A stretch of 64,000 nucleotides of DNA from Desulfallas sp. Bu1-1 (GCF_015594625.1 NZ_JADNRQ010000011.1:38238-102237), one strand, 5' to 3'. Counted from the first letter of the stretch, positions 53,920-62,820 are shown. Notes: generated from the letters alone by a model not told the origin. Numbers and translations: made by a program.

Positions 53920-53948
53920 TTGCTTTTTTTACAGCTATGTGATATGAT
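53920..53948 (+). promoter_or_regulatory. Promoter and long leader of the cold-shock gene
   Basis: TTGCTT (53920-53925), 17 bases, TATGAT (53943-53948). Transcription from about 53955 gives a leader of about 115 bases before the ATG at 54070. Long leaders that refold at low temperature are known for csp mRNAs; here that is only suggested by the length. Confidence 0.65.
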
Positions 53949-54069
53949 AGCAAAGTTAAAAAGTTTGAAACCTGAAAATGATCTTGGGCCTCTTGCTTAA
54001 AGCAATATGAGGAAAAGAAATTTTATGGTAATCGGCTTTTTACGAATTTTATTAGAGGAGGCCTAGTTA

Positions 54070-54267
54070 ATGACAGGCAAAGTAAAATGGTTCAACAATG
54101 AAAAGGGATTCGGTTTTATCGAGCGTGAAAACGGGGATGACGTGTTCGTTCATTTCTCCGCCATTCAAGGTTCCGGATTTAAAAGTCTGGAAGAAGGACA
54201 ACGGGTTGAATTTGAAGTCGTGCAAGGTAACAGGGGGCCGCAGGCTGCGAACGTAATTCGGCTGTAA
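54070..54267 (+). CDS. Cold-shock domain protein
   Basis: A 65-residue single cold-shock domain protein that binds single-stranded RNA/DNA. RNP1 ([11 protein letters not shown]) and RNP2 ([10 protein letters not shown]) are intact, and the N-terminal [15 protein letters not shown] is typical of CspA/CspB family members. The ribosome binding site AGAGGAGGCC precedes the ATG. Monocistronic, with its own promoter and terminator. Confidence 0.96.
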   Translation: MTGKVKWFNNEKGFGFIERENGDDVFVHFSAIQGSGFKSLEEGQRVEFEVVQGNRGPQAANVIRL

Positions 54268-54295
54268 TGCGTGCCGGAAAGTAAATATTAATATA

Positions 54296-54341
54296 GAAAG
54301 GGCATATTCCAGAGCATATGGAGTTATGCCCTTTTTTGTGC
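54296..54341 (+). terminator. Intrinsic terminator after the cold-shock gene
   Basis: AAAGGGCAT and ATGCCCTTTTTT arms with an internal CCAGAGCATATGG sub-structure, ending in a T run. It also lies just downstream of the convergent crotonase gene's stop. Confidence 0.85.
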
Positions 54342-54372
54342 GCTAAGTTATTGCTTTGGTACTGCGGGCCGC

Positions 54373-55161
54373 TCATTTGCCCTGAAAGTTTGGCCTGCGT
54401 TTTTCCAGGAATGCGTGCAAGCCTTCTCTATAGTCATTTGTCTGTGCCGTGTTGACTATTTCCCTGCGCTCACGACTCAGCTGGGCTTCCAGAAGCGGCA
54501 GCATGGCGTCGTTCAGCAGCTCCTTGGCCCGGGCGAAAGCTTCGGCGGCGCCGGTTTTCAGCTGATCCGCCCAGCGCTCGACCTCTCCGGTAAATTTATC
54601 GTCATCGGCAACGGCGTTTACCAGGCCCATTTGCAGTGCCTGATCCGCCGTCAACAGGGGATCCATGAAGACAAGCTCGCTGGTGCGGCCAAAACCGATC
54701 AAGAGGGGTACGAACAATGTCCAGGCGCCGTCGGGCACCAGGCCGATGCTGGTCCAGGCCTGCTTGAACACGGCGCTGCGGGTGGCGATGCGCAGGTCGC
54801 AGGCGGCCATGATGCTCATGCCCGCTCCCGCTACCGGCCCGTTAATAGCGGCAATAATTGGTTTGCGCATGTACCGGATGTCCACGATTATCCTGTTCAA
54901 CCTGCGAGTTAAGTGCTTCCAGTAGTCCGAGGGGTCGGAATCCTCCGATTCCCGTGCGGCCACCAGGTCGCCCCCGGAACAGAATCCTTGGTTAAACCCT
55001 GTTAGGATCACTACTTTGACGTTTTCATCTTCGCAACAATTTTCCAGCGCTTTAATCATCTCGTTGGCCAGTTTAAGATTCAGGGCATTGTAATGGGGCC
55101 GGTTCATTTTAATATATCCCTTATTATTTTTCTTTTCCAACACCAGCGTTTGCCAGTCCAA
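54373..55161 (-). CDS. Enoyl-CoA hydratase/isomerase family protein, PaaG-like
   Basis: A 262-residue crotonase-fold enzyme acting on acyl-CoA. The oxyanion-hole segments FCSGGDL (60-66) and GPVAGAGMS (108-116) are present. The first catalytic Glu of hydratases is missing: the usual QPE is Gln-Ala-Trp at 135-137. An Asp occurs at 143 in IGLVPDGAW, an arrangement seen in PaaG and enoyl-CoA isomerases, so isomerisation is more likely than hydration. The start is TTG 55161, 8 bases after AAGGAGGTAG. No beta-oxidation partner genes are adjacent. Confidence 0.87.
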   Translation of the reverse strand: MDWQTLVLEKKNNKGYIKMNRPHYNALNLKLANEMIKALENCCEDENVKVVILTGFNQGFCSGGDLVAARESEDSDPSDYWKHLTRRLNRIIVDIRYMRKPIIAAINGPVAGAGMSIMAACDLRIATRSAVFKQAWTSIGLVPDGAWTLFVPLLIGFGRTSELVFMDPLLTADQALQMGLVNAVADDDKFTGEVERWADQLKTGAAEAFARAKELLNDAMLPLLEAQLSRERREIVNTAQTNDYREGLHAFLEKRRPNFQGK

Positions 55162-55422
55162 AGTAAGCTACCTCCTTGCCAGTTTTTATTACCAATATTC
55201 TTAATAATAATTTAGATTCCTTCTTATTGTATACAATAAACAAAAGAAAAACTTGGCACTCACCTGTAAATAGCAGCCCTCTGGATTATTTAAGCAAATA
55301 TTTACGGGACCGCATTCAAGGTGAACGGAACATCTTTGGTAAAACATATGCAGATCTTGAAATCCGTGCTATAATTGCACTATAAGAATAATTAAATATA
55401 TCTGTCAATTTAGGGAGGAATT

Positions 55423-56295
55423 ATGGAACACACAATCCATTACCGGGGTTCGGCCAAATATATCGCTTCGCAGGAGCTTATCAGCGCCGTCAACGTTGCC
55501 GCGGCCCTCAACCGGCCGCTTCTCATCAAAGGCGAGCCCGGTACGGGCAAAACCATGCTGGCCCAAAGCATTTCGGAAAACCTGCAAATGAAGCTGATCA
55601 TTTGGAATATTAAATCCACCACCAAGGCCCAGGACGGGCTTTATGTATACGATACGGTGCAGCGGCTGTATGACAGCCAGTTCGGTGAAGGAGACGTGCG
55701 GGACATCAAACAGTACATTAAACTGGGCAAGCTGGGGGAAGCGTTTGTTGCTGAAGAACGGGTTGTTTTATTAATCGATGAAATTGACAAGGCGGATATT
55801 GAGTTTCCCAATGACTTGCTTTGGGAACTGGACCAGATGAGCTTTTACATCCCCGAAACGGGAGAAACCATTACGGCCAGGCACAGGCCCATCGTGGTGA
55901 TCACAAGCAACGCCGAAAAGGAATTGCCGGACGCGTTTTTGCGCCGGTGCATTTTTCACTATATCGCGTTTCCTGATGAGGATATGATGAAGGAAATAGT
56001 GAAGGTACATTATCCTGACCTGGATAAAGAGCTGGTGAACAGCGCCGTTAAGGCATTTTATAACATCAGGAGCCTGCCCGGGCTGCAGAAAAAGCCCAGC
56101 ACCAGCGAACTGCTGGACTGGGTGCAGGCGCTGGCTATCGGCGGTGTTGATCCGGAATTAATTGAAAATGAATTGCCACTGCCCGGCGTTTTGTTGAAAA
56201 AGGACAATGACATGGCCATGCTGCAGCGGAGGTACGGCGGCGAGGCGACGGCCCGGGCGGGCGGAAGAAACTTAACCCGGTACTGGCGGGGTTAG
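55423..56295 (+). CDS. MoxR-family AAA+ ATPase
   Basis: A 290-residue MoxR-type ATPase, a chaperone class that inserts metals or matures enzyme complexes with VWA-domain partners. Walker A is GEPGTGKTMLA near residue 38, Walker B VVLLIDEIDKAD near 115, sensor/arginine regions VITSNAEKELPDAFLRRC. The ATG follows TAGGGAGGAATT. The VWA gene starts 2 bases after its stop, so they form a pair like CoxD-CoxE. The client enzyme is not evident here. Confidence 0.9.
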   Translation: MEHTIHYRGSAKYIASQELISAVNVAAALNRPLLIKGEPGTGKTMLAQSISENLQMKLIIWNIKSTTKAQDGLYVYDTVQRLYDSQFGEGDVRDIKQYIKLGKLGEAFVAEERVVLLIDEIDKADIEFPNDLLWELDQMSFYIPETGETITARHRPIVVITSNAEKELPDAFLRRCIFHYIAFPDEDMMKEIVKVHYPDLDKELVNSAVKAFYNIRSLPGLQKKPSTSELLDWVQALAIGGVDPELIENELPLPGVLLKKDNDMAMLQRRYGGEATARAGGRNLTRYWRG

Positions 56296-56297
56296 CA

Positions 56298-57494
56298 ATG
56301 TTTACCGGTTTGTTTTACGCCCTGCGCCGGGAGGGAGTAAATGTTACCATCACCGAGTGGCTGGCCTTGATGGAGGCGCTCAGGCTGGGGCTTGCGGAAA
56401 ACAGCCTGACCGGGTTTTATTACCTGGCCCGCTCGGTGCTGGTTAAAAGCGAAACCCGGTATGACGCCTTTGACCGGGCTTTTTTGCGGTGTTTCGAGGG
56501 GATAGAAACCCCGCCGGAAATTACCGAACAGGTGCTCGAGTGGCTGGAACACGCGCTGCCGCCCCTGAAAATGGATCCCGGCGCAAAATCACCGGATTTG
56601 AATTGGAGCCTGGAAGAATTGAAAAAGAAGCTGGCCGAGCGGCTGGCGAAGCAAACGGGGGAGCACCACGGCGGTTCCCAGTGGATCGGCACCGGGGGCA
56701 CCTCGCCGTTCGGACATTCCGGGTATCATCCCGCCGGCGTGCGCATCGGCGGGGAGCCGGTGAACCGGTCGGCGGTGAAAGTGGCCGCCCAAAGGGCTTA
56801 CCGGGATTTTCGCACGGATGAAACGCTGCATACGCGGCAGTTTGAGCTGGCGTTGCGCAAATTGCGGCTATTGAGCACCGCCGTTGAAGGGGAGCGGGAT
56901 GTGCTGGACCTGGAAGCCACCGTCGAGGCTACCGGGCGCAATGCCGGCAGGCTGGAGCTGGTGTGGACCAGGGGGCGCAAAAACAACATCAAGCTGATTA
57001 TCCTGATGGACTCGGGCGGTTCCATGAACCCCTATCAAAGGTTGTGCAGCAGGCTGTTCAACGCGGCCAACAAGTCCACCCACTTTCGCGACCTGCAGTT
57101 CTTTTATTTTCACAACTGCGTTTACGAAGTGATCTTTAACGACCCGTTTTGTCTCAGAAGGAATTCCACCGGTACCTATGACTTCCTGCGCCGGTTCGGT
57201 CCCGACTACCGGTTGATTATCGTAGGTGACGCCAGCATGGGTGCGGGAGAATTGTTGATGCCGTACGGCGCCCTGGACTGGGGTGCGGAAAATGAGGAAC
57301 CGGGACTGGTCTGGCTAAAGCGTTTGGCCGGGCATTTTGAACACAGCGTGTGGCTCAATCCAATTCCCAAAGCGCACTGGGGAGTGGTGGAGGGGGCACG
57401 AACCATCGGGCTGATCGGAGAAATCTTTCCCATGTTTGAATTAACCCTGGACGGGTTGAATGAGGCGATAAAAAAATTGATGGTGAAAAAATGA
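56298..57494 (+). CDS. VWA-domain protein, CoxE-like partner of the MoxR ATPase
   Basis: A 398-residue protein with a C-terminal von Willebrand A domain (about residues 230-398). The metal-ion site reads LIILMDSGGSMNPY (Asp238), a DxGxS form in which the central Ser of the usual DxSxS is Gly; this variant is common in CoxE-like proteins. The N-terminal 220 residues are helical and charged, with a Gly/Ser/His-rich linker (GEHHGGSQWIGTGGTSPFG). It starts 2 bases after the MoxR gene and would act with it in the cytoplasm. Confidence 0.88.
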   Translation: MFTGLFYALRREGVNVTITEWLALMEALRLGLAENSLTGFYYLARSVLVKSETRYDAFDRAFLRCFEGIETPPEITEQVLEWLEHALPPLKMDPGAKSPDLNWSLEELKKKLAERLAKQTGEHHGGSQWIGTGGTSPFGHSGYHPAGVRIGGEPVNRSAVKVAAQRAYRDFRTDETLHTRQFELALRKLRLLSTAVEGERDVLDLEATVEATGRNAGRLELVWTRGRKNNIKLIILMDSGGSMNPYQRLCSRLFNAANKSTHFRDLQFFYFHNCVYEVIFNDPFCLRRNSTGTYDFLRRFGPDYRLIIVGDASMGAGELLMPYGALDWGAENEEPGLVWLKRLAGHFEHSVWLNPIPKAHWGVVEGARTIGLIGEIFPMFELTLDGLNEAIKKLMVKK

Positions 57495-57510
57495 AAAGGA
57501 GTGTTGTTCA

Positions 57511-57960
57511 ATGGAAAACGATCTGGCCACCACGATGCGCAACAAAGCGGGGGAAAACTTTCGCAACGGGTACAATTGCGCGGAATCGATTTTTCTGGCG
57601 TTCCGGGAACTGGTAGCCCCCGAACTGGACCCCAACCTGGGCAGGATGTTTACCGGGTATGGCGGCGGCTTGGGCCATGCCGGCTGCATGTGCGGCGCGC
57701 TTACCGCGTCGGTGGCCGTTCTGGGTTTGCTTAAAGGGCGCGTTTCCGCGGATGAGGACAGGGAGAATTGTTACACGCTGGCGCGGAATTTTCACGACCG
57801 GTTTGAACAGAAATTTGAAGCCACCTGCTGCCGGGTCCTGAACCCCCACCCGTTTGACACCAGGGAACACCTCAGGCATTGTCTGAAAATAACCGGCAAT
57901 ACGGCTAAGCTGTTGACCGAATATTTAATGGAAAAAGACTTATTACCACGGGGAAAGTAG
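57511..57960 (+). CDS. C-GCAxxG-C-C family redox/metal protein
   Basis: A 149-residue protein of the family defined by spaced cysteines C-GCAxxG-C-C. Visible elements are YNCAESIFLAF, GYGGGLGHAGCMCGALTASV, NCYTLARNFHDRFE and ATCCRVLNP. Members are frequent in anaerobes, occur near metal or selenium genes, and have no settled function. The ATG follows AAAGGAGTGTTGTTCA, 16 bases after the VWA gene, so it may belong to the same operon. Confidence 0.88.
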   Translation: MENDLATTMRNKAGENFRNGYNCAESIFLAFRELVAPELDPNLGRMFTGYGGGLGHAGCMCGALTASVAVLGLLKGRVSADEDRENCYTLARNFHDRFEQKFEATCCRVLNPHPFDTREHLRHCLKITGNTAKLLTEYLMEKDLLPRGK

Positions 57961-57969
57961 GGGACGTTA

Positions 57970-58323
57970 TTGACTTTGCAGAGGCGCCGGCTGGGCATTA
58001 AAGGAGAAAATATCGCCGCGGATTACTTGCAAGGCAAGGGCTATCGCATTCTGGAACGCAATTTCAGGTGCCGCCTGGGCGAAATAGACATTATCGCCCG
58101 GCACAAAAACTGTCTGGTATTTGTCGAGGTGCGGACAAAAAGCAGCCTGAGGTACGGGTTGCCGCAGGAGAGCATTACGCCTGGGAAGGTGGATAAATTG
58201 CGGCGCCTGGCCTTATTTTACCTGGCCCGGAGGCCGCATGGAGAGTTAAATGTACGATTTGACGTGGTAGCGGTCGATTTTGCCGGTGAGACGAAAATAA
58301 TGCATATTGAAAATGCTTTTTGA
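57970..58323 (+). CDS. yraN: YraN/UPF0102 family endonuclease-like protein
   Basis: A 117-residue member of UPF0102 with a restriction-endonuclease-like fold. The catalytic-type motif is GEIDIIARHKNCLVFVEVRT (Glu/Asp and ExK-like residues), preceded by LGIKGENIAADYLQGKGYRI. The start is TTG 57970 with a weak upstream signal. Commonly it neighbours rnhB in Firmicutes; here rnhB is 14 kb upstream. Possible role in DNA uptake or repair is not settled. Confidence 0.9.
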   Translation: MTLQRRRLGIKGENIAADYLQGKGYRILERNFRCRLGEIDIIARHKNCLVFVEVRTKSSLRYGLPQESITPGKVDKLRRLALFYLARRPHGELNVRFDVVAVDFAGETKIMHIENAF

Positions 58324-58442
58324 CAATTTAAACAGGGTTACGCCCCGTCAAGTAATATTTTTGCCTGTTCAAGGATAAAACATTGAGCGGCGCTGGAATA
58401 AAATAATAAAATGCGGTTAAGAAAGTTAAGGGGGGTTGCAAT

Positions 58443-58571
58443 ATGGCGCCGCAGGCCAAAGGCAACGAAAAAATCTGCCTCGAGTGCACGCTTTGCAGTT
58501 TTTACTGGGGGGAAAGCTGTCCCGGCTTGAGCAGTTACTCCAAAGAAGATTGCGCCGAGGTAATCCTTTAA
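58443..58571 (+). CDS. Tiny cysteine-rich protein
   Basis: A 42-residue frame from ATG 58443 behind AAGGGGGTTGCAAT, a good ribosome binding site. It contains CLECTLCSFYWGESCP near residues 12-27 and one more Cys near 37, a pattern that could hold a metal or an Fe-S cluster. I do not recognise the family. The stretch between yraN and spo0M is otherwise non-coding. Confidence 0.6.
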   Translation: MAPQAKGNEKICLECTLCSFYWGESCPGLSSYSKEDCAEVIL

Positions 58572-58694
58572 AATTCCCCCCATGTGTGAATTTTTACCTT
58601 CGCCAACGCCCCCGGGGTTACGAACGGGGGCGTTTAATGTTATCATTAACATGTGATTATTCCATTATATTAGATATTGTAAGGGAGTGGGCGG

Positions 58695-59453
58695 ATGTTA
58701 AAAAAAATTCTATCCAGTATTGGTATCGGTTCGGCGACGGTGGACCTGGTTTTACCCGGCGCGAGGTTCAGGGCAGGGCAGACCATCAATGGGGTCTTAA
58801 TAGTAAACGGTGGTACCGTGGAACAAGCAATAAATAAAGTGATATTGCAACTGGTTGTGCAATCAACTTATGGTGATGGTGATGATAAAAAGCATGTCAC
58901 CGGCGTGGTAGACAGTGCCGTAATCGCCGGGGATTTTATCGTCCGCCCGGGGGATAAAGACCTGGAAATACCGGTTAAATACACCTTGCCGGAAAATATT
59001 CCCGTCACTACCGGCCCGACCAAACTCTATTTTATCACCACCATGGATATCAGCGCAGCGGTTGATCCTAAGGACAGGGATCCGGTGGAAATACTGCCCT
59101 GCCCGCGCCTGGAAACAGTGATGCGGGCGCTGGAAAAGGAACTCGGGTTTCACCGCCAGCGGGGGACGGGCGGCTTCAACGGGCGGTGGCAAAAATTTGA
59201 GTACCGCCCCTCAAACTTTATGCGCGGCCGCCTGGATGAACTGGAAGTGATCTATCTTTTGGAACAAAACGGTATCAGGTTAATCATGGAAATAGACAAG
59301 AAGGCCCGTGGACTGGGCGGTCTGTTTATGGAATCGCTGGACATGGATGAAAGGCACGTTTCGGTGACCATACCCAATGGATCTATCACCGATCCCGCAA
59401 GTGTGTCGCGGTTGCTGGCCGGTTTTATCCAAAGGGAATATGAAAAGATATAA
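58695..59453 (+). CDS. spo0M: Sporulation control protein Spo0M
   Basis: A 252-residue protein of the Spo0M family, an arrestin-like fold. The N-terminus IGIGSATVDLVLPGARFRAGQ and TINGVLIVNGGTVEQAIN are typical, followed by the second half with SNFMRGRLDELEVIYLL. In Bacillus it influences sporulation and cell cycle under SigH control. The ATG follows GGGAGTGGGCGG. Its presence supports a spore-former host. Confidence 0.9.
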   Translation: MLKKILSSIGIGSATVDLVLPGARFRAGQTINGVLIVNGGTVEQAINKVILQLVVQSTYGDGDDKKHVTGVVDSAVIAGDFIVRPGDKDLEIPVKYTLPENIPVTTGPTKLYFITTMDISAAVDPKDRDPVEILPCPRLETVMRALEKELGFHRQRGTGGFNGRWQKFEYRPSNFMRGRLDELEVIYLLEQNGIRLIMEIDKKARGLGGLFMESLDMDERHVSVTIPNGSITDPASVSRLLAGFIQREYEKI

Positions 59454-59463
59454 AATAATAGTA

Positions 59464-59499
59464 AACAGCCCTCTTGTTGGAAGCAGGGCTGTTTTAATG
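59464..59499. terminator. Terminator between spo0M and the dehydratase operon
   Basis: AACAGCCCT and AGGGCTGTT arms with a loop of about 12 bases, followed by TTTAATG on the plus strand; the minus-strand side ends TGTTTACTATT. It may serve both convergent transcripts. Confidence 0.75.
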
Positions 59500-59537
59500 C
59501 TTGAGAGTATAGCTTTTTTGTAAACGCTTTCTTACAA

Positions 59538-60317
59538 CTATTGGTTTATCTCCCTGGCAAATAAAGCGGCGCCCAGAGCGGCGGTAATCTCCGGTTCCGG
59601 TGGGAGTAGCAGCCGGCAGCCCAGGTGTTTCTCCAGTGCGCTTGCCACGCCGCTGTTCCTGGCCACCCCGCCGGTGAACACAACCTCGGGTTCCAGCCCC
59701 GTGCGGGAAGTCATGGAGGCTACCCTTGAGGCAACTGAATCGCACACCCCGGCCACAATATCAGGCTTGGGTTTCCCCGCGGATATGTGTGAAATAATTT
59801 CCGACTCGGCAAATACCGTGCAAATGGAGGAAATGGCACAGCATTCTTTGGAATCGGCGGCCAGGTCTCCCAGGTCATTAACCCGGACTTCAAGTGCTCC
59901 GGCCATCACTTCCAGAAAACGGCCCGTTCCAGCCGCGCATTTGTCATTCATGGCGAAATCCGCAACTTTTCCGCCGGGCAACAATTTGATCACTTTGCTG
60001 TCCTGGCCGCCAATGTCTATGACGGTCCTGGCGGCGCTGAAAAGATGGGCGATGCCCTTTGCCTGGCAGGTAATCTCGGATATTTCCCGTTCCGCCGGAA
60101 AGGTCACTCGCCCGTACCCGGTAGCCACTGTGGCTGCCAGGTCTTTTTCATCCAGTCCGTTTTGGCTCAGTATTTCCGCGATCAGGCGTTTTGCCACTTC
60201 ACGCCCGCTGTAACCTGAACGGCCAGTTGCCCGTCCCACCAGCTTACAGTTTCCGTCAACCAGCACCACCTTGGTGGTAAGGGAGCCAATGTCCACGCCT
60301 AAAAAGTATTGTCCCAT
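59538..60317 (-). CDS. hgdC: 2-hydroxyacyl-CoA dehydratase activator (HgdC/BadF family)
   Basis: ASKHA-fold ATPase (259 residues) that injects a low-potential electron into the dehydratase or reductase, driven by ATP. Nucleotide motifs LGVDIGSLTTKVV (6-18) and DIGGQDSKVI (101-110) are present. The two cysteines that bridge a [4Fe-4S] cluster between two monomers are Cys127 (NDKCAAGTGRF) and Cys166 (ISSICTVFAESE), the same numbers as in the Acidaminococcus activator. The ATG follows GGAGTGAGATAATT. Last gene of a three-gene minus-strand operon, 21 bases after the second subunit. Confidence 0.93.
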   Translation of the reverse strand: MGQYFLGVDIGSLTTKVVLVDGNCKLVGRATGRSGYSGREVAKRLIAEILSQNGLDEKDLAATVATGYGRVTFPAEREISEITCQAKGIAHLFSAARTVIDIGGQDSKVIKLLPGGKVADFAMNDKCAAGTGRFLEVMAGALEVRVNDLGDLAADSKECCAISSICTVFAESEIISHISAGKPKPDIVAGVCDSVASRVASMTSRTGLEPEVVFTGGVARNSGVASALEKHLGCRLLLPPEPEITAALGAALFAREINQ

Positions 60318-60338
60318 AATTATCTCACTCCAGCGTAA

Positions 60339-61559
60339 TCAGCTTAATGTTTCAAGAAATGCCTGTACACGGTTTCTAACCGGTTCCTCGGCGTAGGAGC
60401 GCGGGTCGGCCATGTCCGCTTCCACCACCAGGCCGGGCACGCCTGTTTCCTGCATTACCCGCTTTCTGATTACCTCCTGCACCAGTGAATAGGGTTTGCA
60501 GGATCTGTTTGAGTGCATTACAAACCCGTCGGCGTTATATTCCTTGACCAGGTCAATGATTTGCCTGGCGCGAAACTCGGGCGAGCGGTTCAAAAAAATG
60601 CTGGTATAAGTTGTCGCCAGGCTTTCCATGGGATCTCCCGGCGCGAGTTCCATTACCCAACCTCCGGTATATGTATCGGTTACAAAGCATGCGCCCCGTT
60701 CCGAGAACATTTTAAAAAACTTGAACAGGTTGCTCCAGATTGCTATATTGTCCCAGACCAGGCGTATTTTCTCCCCTTCTATGGCGCTGACACCCTGCTC
60801 AACCCGTTTTTGAACTTCGTCCCTGAGGATGCGGTAATAATTAACCGCCTGCCTGGTGCCACGTAAAACCACGATGGGCGCCATGTGGATGAACAAGTCC
60901 GGGCCGTTCAGGGGGGAGGGCCTGGCCCGGCAAAACTCCCGGATTTCCTTCCACAGCGTTACCACCTCGTTGCTCAGGGCGACGCATTCAGCCAGTTTTT
61001 CCCTGTCAAGGCGCCTGCCGGTCAATCGCTCCAGAGATGCGGTGATGTCCTTTAACTGCTCAAGCACGTAAGCGCGGGCGTGATCTGTCAATTGGTCCGG
61101 CAGGAACGGTGTATCCACTACAAACAGGGGGATGTTGAAATGCCGGGCCAGGGCCTCATACCATTTGAGTACCGTGCCGCAAATGTTGTTGCAGGCCAGC
61201 AAAAGGTCGGGCTTGGGCAACCCATTCATGGGAGCAAGAGCGGGCTGCATTACCGATCCGATATGGGAAGTCGCGTAAGAGCACAAGTCCTGGGAATAAC
61301 CCGCGGCTTCCGCCACCTGGCACAGGCCGGCGGTGGCCTTGTTGGTGCTGCAGATGGCTCCGTATTGTTCAGGGTACACCGGGTGGATGTTGAAGGACCG
61401 AAGCAGTTCCACGGGGGCGCCGCTGGTAACCCACGCCAGGGGCCGTCTGAGCGGTTTGCCCCAGAACCGGTGATAGCTGGAAAGGGCGTAGTAGCGGGTC
61501 ATGGTTTTTTTCAGGGCGCGTGTGCTTGCAAGCTGTTTGTAGCGGCGTTGTTCCGACAT
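60339..61559 (-). CDS. 2-hydroxyacyl-CoA dehydratase/benzoyl-CoA reductase family subunit
   Basis: A 406-residue subunit of the HgdB/BcrB superfamily. Likely cluster ligands are the Cys of YPEQYGAICSTNK, of LLACNNICGTVLKWYE and of HSNRSCKPYSLVQE; the last block and EADMADPRSY are typical of this superfamily. It would hold a [4Fe-4S] cluster reduced by the activator. Substrates in the family range from hydroxyglutaryl- and lactoyl-CoA to benzoyl-CoA and, for double-cubane proteins, small molecules. No CoA-transferase is present, so the substrate is open. The ATG follows GGAGGGGGATAACGC. Confidence 0.88.
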   Translation of the reverse strand: MSEQRRYKQLASTRALKKTMTRYYALSSYHRFWGKPLRRPLAWVTSGAPVELLRSFNIHPVYPEQYGAICSTNKATAGLCQVAEAAGYSQDLCSYATSHIGSVMQPALAPMNGLPKPDLLLACNNICGTVLKWYEALARHFNIPLFVVDTPFLPDQLTDHARAYVLEQLKDITASLERLTGRRLDREKLAECVALSNEVVTLWKEIREFCRARPSPLNGPDLFIHMAPIVVLRGTRQAVNYYRILRDEVQKRVEQGVSAIEGEKIRLVWDNIAIWSNLFKFFKMFSERGACFVTDTYTGGWVMELAPGDPMESLATTYTSIFLNRSPEFRARQIIDLVKEYNADGFVMHSNRSCKPYSLVQEVIRKRVMQETGVPGLVVEADMADPRSYAEEPVRNRVQAFLETLS

Positions 61560-61581
61560 GCGTTATCCCCCTCCGGTTTTG

Positions 61582-62706
61582 TTATAGACTTTCCAGGAAG
61601 GCTTGGAGCCTTGTACGTTCCTGCCCGCCTGCCTCCGCCCCCTCCAGTTCCAACACCAGCACCTGAAGACCGGCGGCGCGCAGGCGTTTGGCTACCGGTA
61701 CGCTGTCCCAGGCATGGGGGTCGCAATATTTTCTGACGATGATGATGGCGGCCCTGGCCCGGCGTTCCTTGGCCAGCCTTTCCAGGTAGTCCATTCGGGT
61801 TTCCAACCCCCTGTTGCGGCTCGGGCAGATGGGCATTTCAATATACCGGCTGATGATGGCCTTCAGCGGGTCATTACCAGTACCGGGTATTTGCGGTTCC
61901 ACATAATGCCGGTAGCCGGTGCATGTATCATCCGCAACGACGCGCCCGCCCAGTTCCTCCACCATTCCGAAGAGGCTGTCATTCTCCAAAACGGGGCCGC
62001 TGACCAGTACAGGGTGCCGGTTCCCCGGGCCGGCGGCTTTTTGTTTTAAAAAGGGCAAAACCCGTTCCAGCGTCGCGGCGTATTCCCGCCGGGGCATCAC
62101 CTGGCCGGCCCGCAGCAGTGCCGAGACGAGATGGGAGGGAAGCTGTGGTCTCAGTTCATCCAGCTCTTTGGCCAGCCCGCGGATTTTTCTGTTCAATTCC
62201 AGCGCGTTTTGCAAATCTTCGTCGCCGGGTTCGCGGCCCGCCAGTTCACCAAGCCGTGCCAAAAGGTTTTTGGCTTCGACGTAATAATACCTGGCGGCGC
62301 CCGGCGCGTTCAGGATTACCGGCGGAACAATAAACAGGGTGTTGTTCCTGTCTATAGCCTCTTTCCAAATCCCGCCCAGGCATTGCATTGTATCGCAGGT
62401 ATGGGCGAAACCCACCCCGGCCAGGTTCTTGAAACTGCCGGACTTCGCCAGGCTTAAATTGCCTTTGGCCAGTGAACAGCAGTAAGCGGGCAGTTCGGCG
62501 GGCGCGCCCTGAATGGAAGTGGGCAGCAGGCGCAGCGGTTCCATGCCTGCCGCGAGAACCAGCTCTTCCGGCATGTAACTGCACATGAAGCCGAAAAAAG
62601 TTTTTTCCGGGTAACGCTCCTCTCGCCGGGCGCCGTTTAACGCGGCTTCTTCCAATAATAAATTCAGCGGTTCGCAACCCGTAAATGATTTATCCAGGCT
62701 TGACAT
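61582..62706 (-). CDS. 2-hydroxyacyl-CoA dehydratase family subunit, first gene of operon
   Basis: A 374-residue second member of the same superfamily, paralogous to the downstream subunit. Characteristic segments are FGFMCSYMPEELVLAAGMEP, HTCDTMQCLGGIW and VRKYCDPHAWDS near the C-terminus, which give candidate cluster cysteines. The two subunits would form a heterodimer. The start is placed at ATG 62706, 8 bases after GGAGG; the ATG at 62721 overlaps that signal. A TATAAT (minus strand, 62743-62738) lies just upstream, but its -35 is poor. Confidence 0.87.
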   Translation of the reverse strand: MSSLDKSFTGCEPLNLLLEEAALNGARREERYPEKTFFGFMCSYMPEELVLAAGMEPLRLLPTSIQGAPAELPAYCCSLAKGNLSLAKSGSFKNLAGVGFAHTCDTMQCLGGIWKEAIDRNNTLFIVPPVILNAPGAARYYYVEAKNLLARLGELAGREPGDEDLQNALELNRKIRGLAKELDELRPQLPSHLVSALLRAGQVMPRREYAATLERVLPFLKQKAAGPGNRHPVLVSGPVLENDSLFGMVEELGGRVVADDTCTGYRHYVEPQIPGTGNDPLKAIISRYIEMPICPSRNRGLETRMDYLERLAKERRARAAIIIVRKYCDPHAWDSVPVAKRLRAAGLQVLVLELEGAEAGGQERTRLQAFLESL

Positions 62707-62820
62707 TGAACAAACCTCCATTTGCTGTCACCAGCACATTATATGCCCATTGAAGTGGCGCTCCATTTTGCAAAATCATCACACAAGTTAGTCAATTGTC
62801 AACAGAACAACACAATGTAA

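Noticed and set aside
55176..55385. 69-residue plus-strand frame between the crotonase and MoxR genes
   Set aside because: It starts at a TTG inside the crotonase ribosome binding region, has no binding site of its own, and its sequence looks random.
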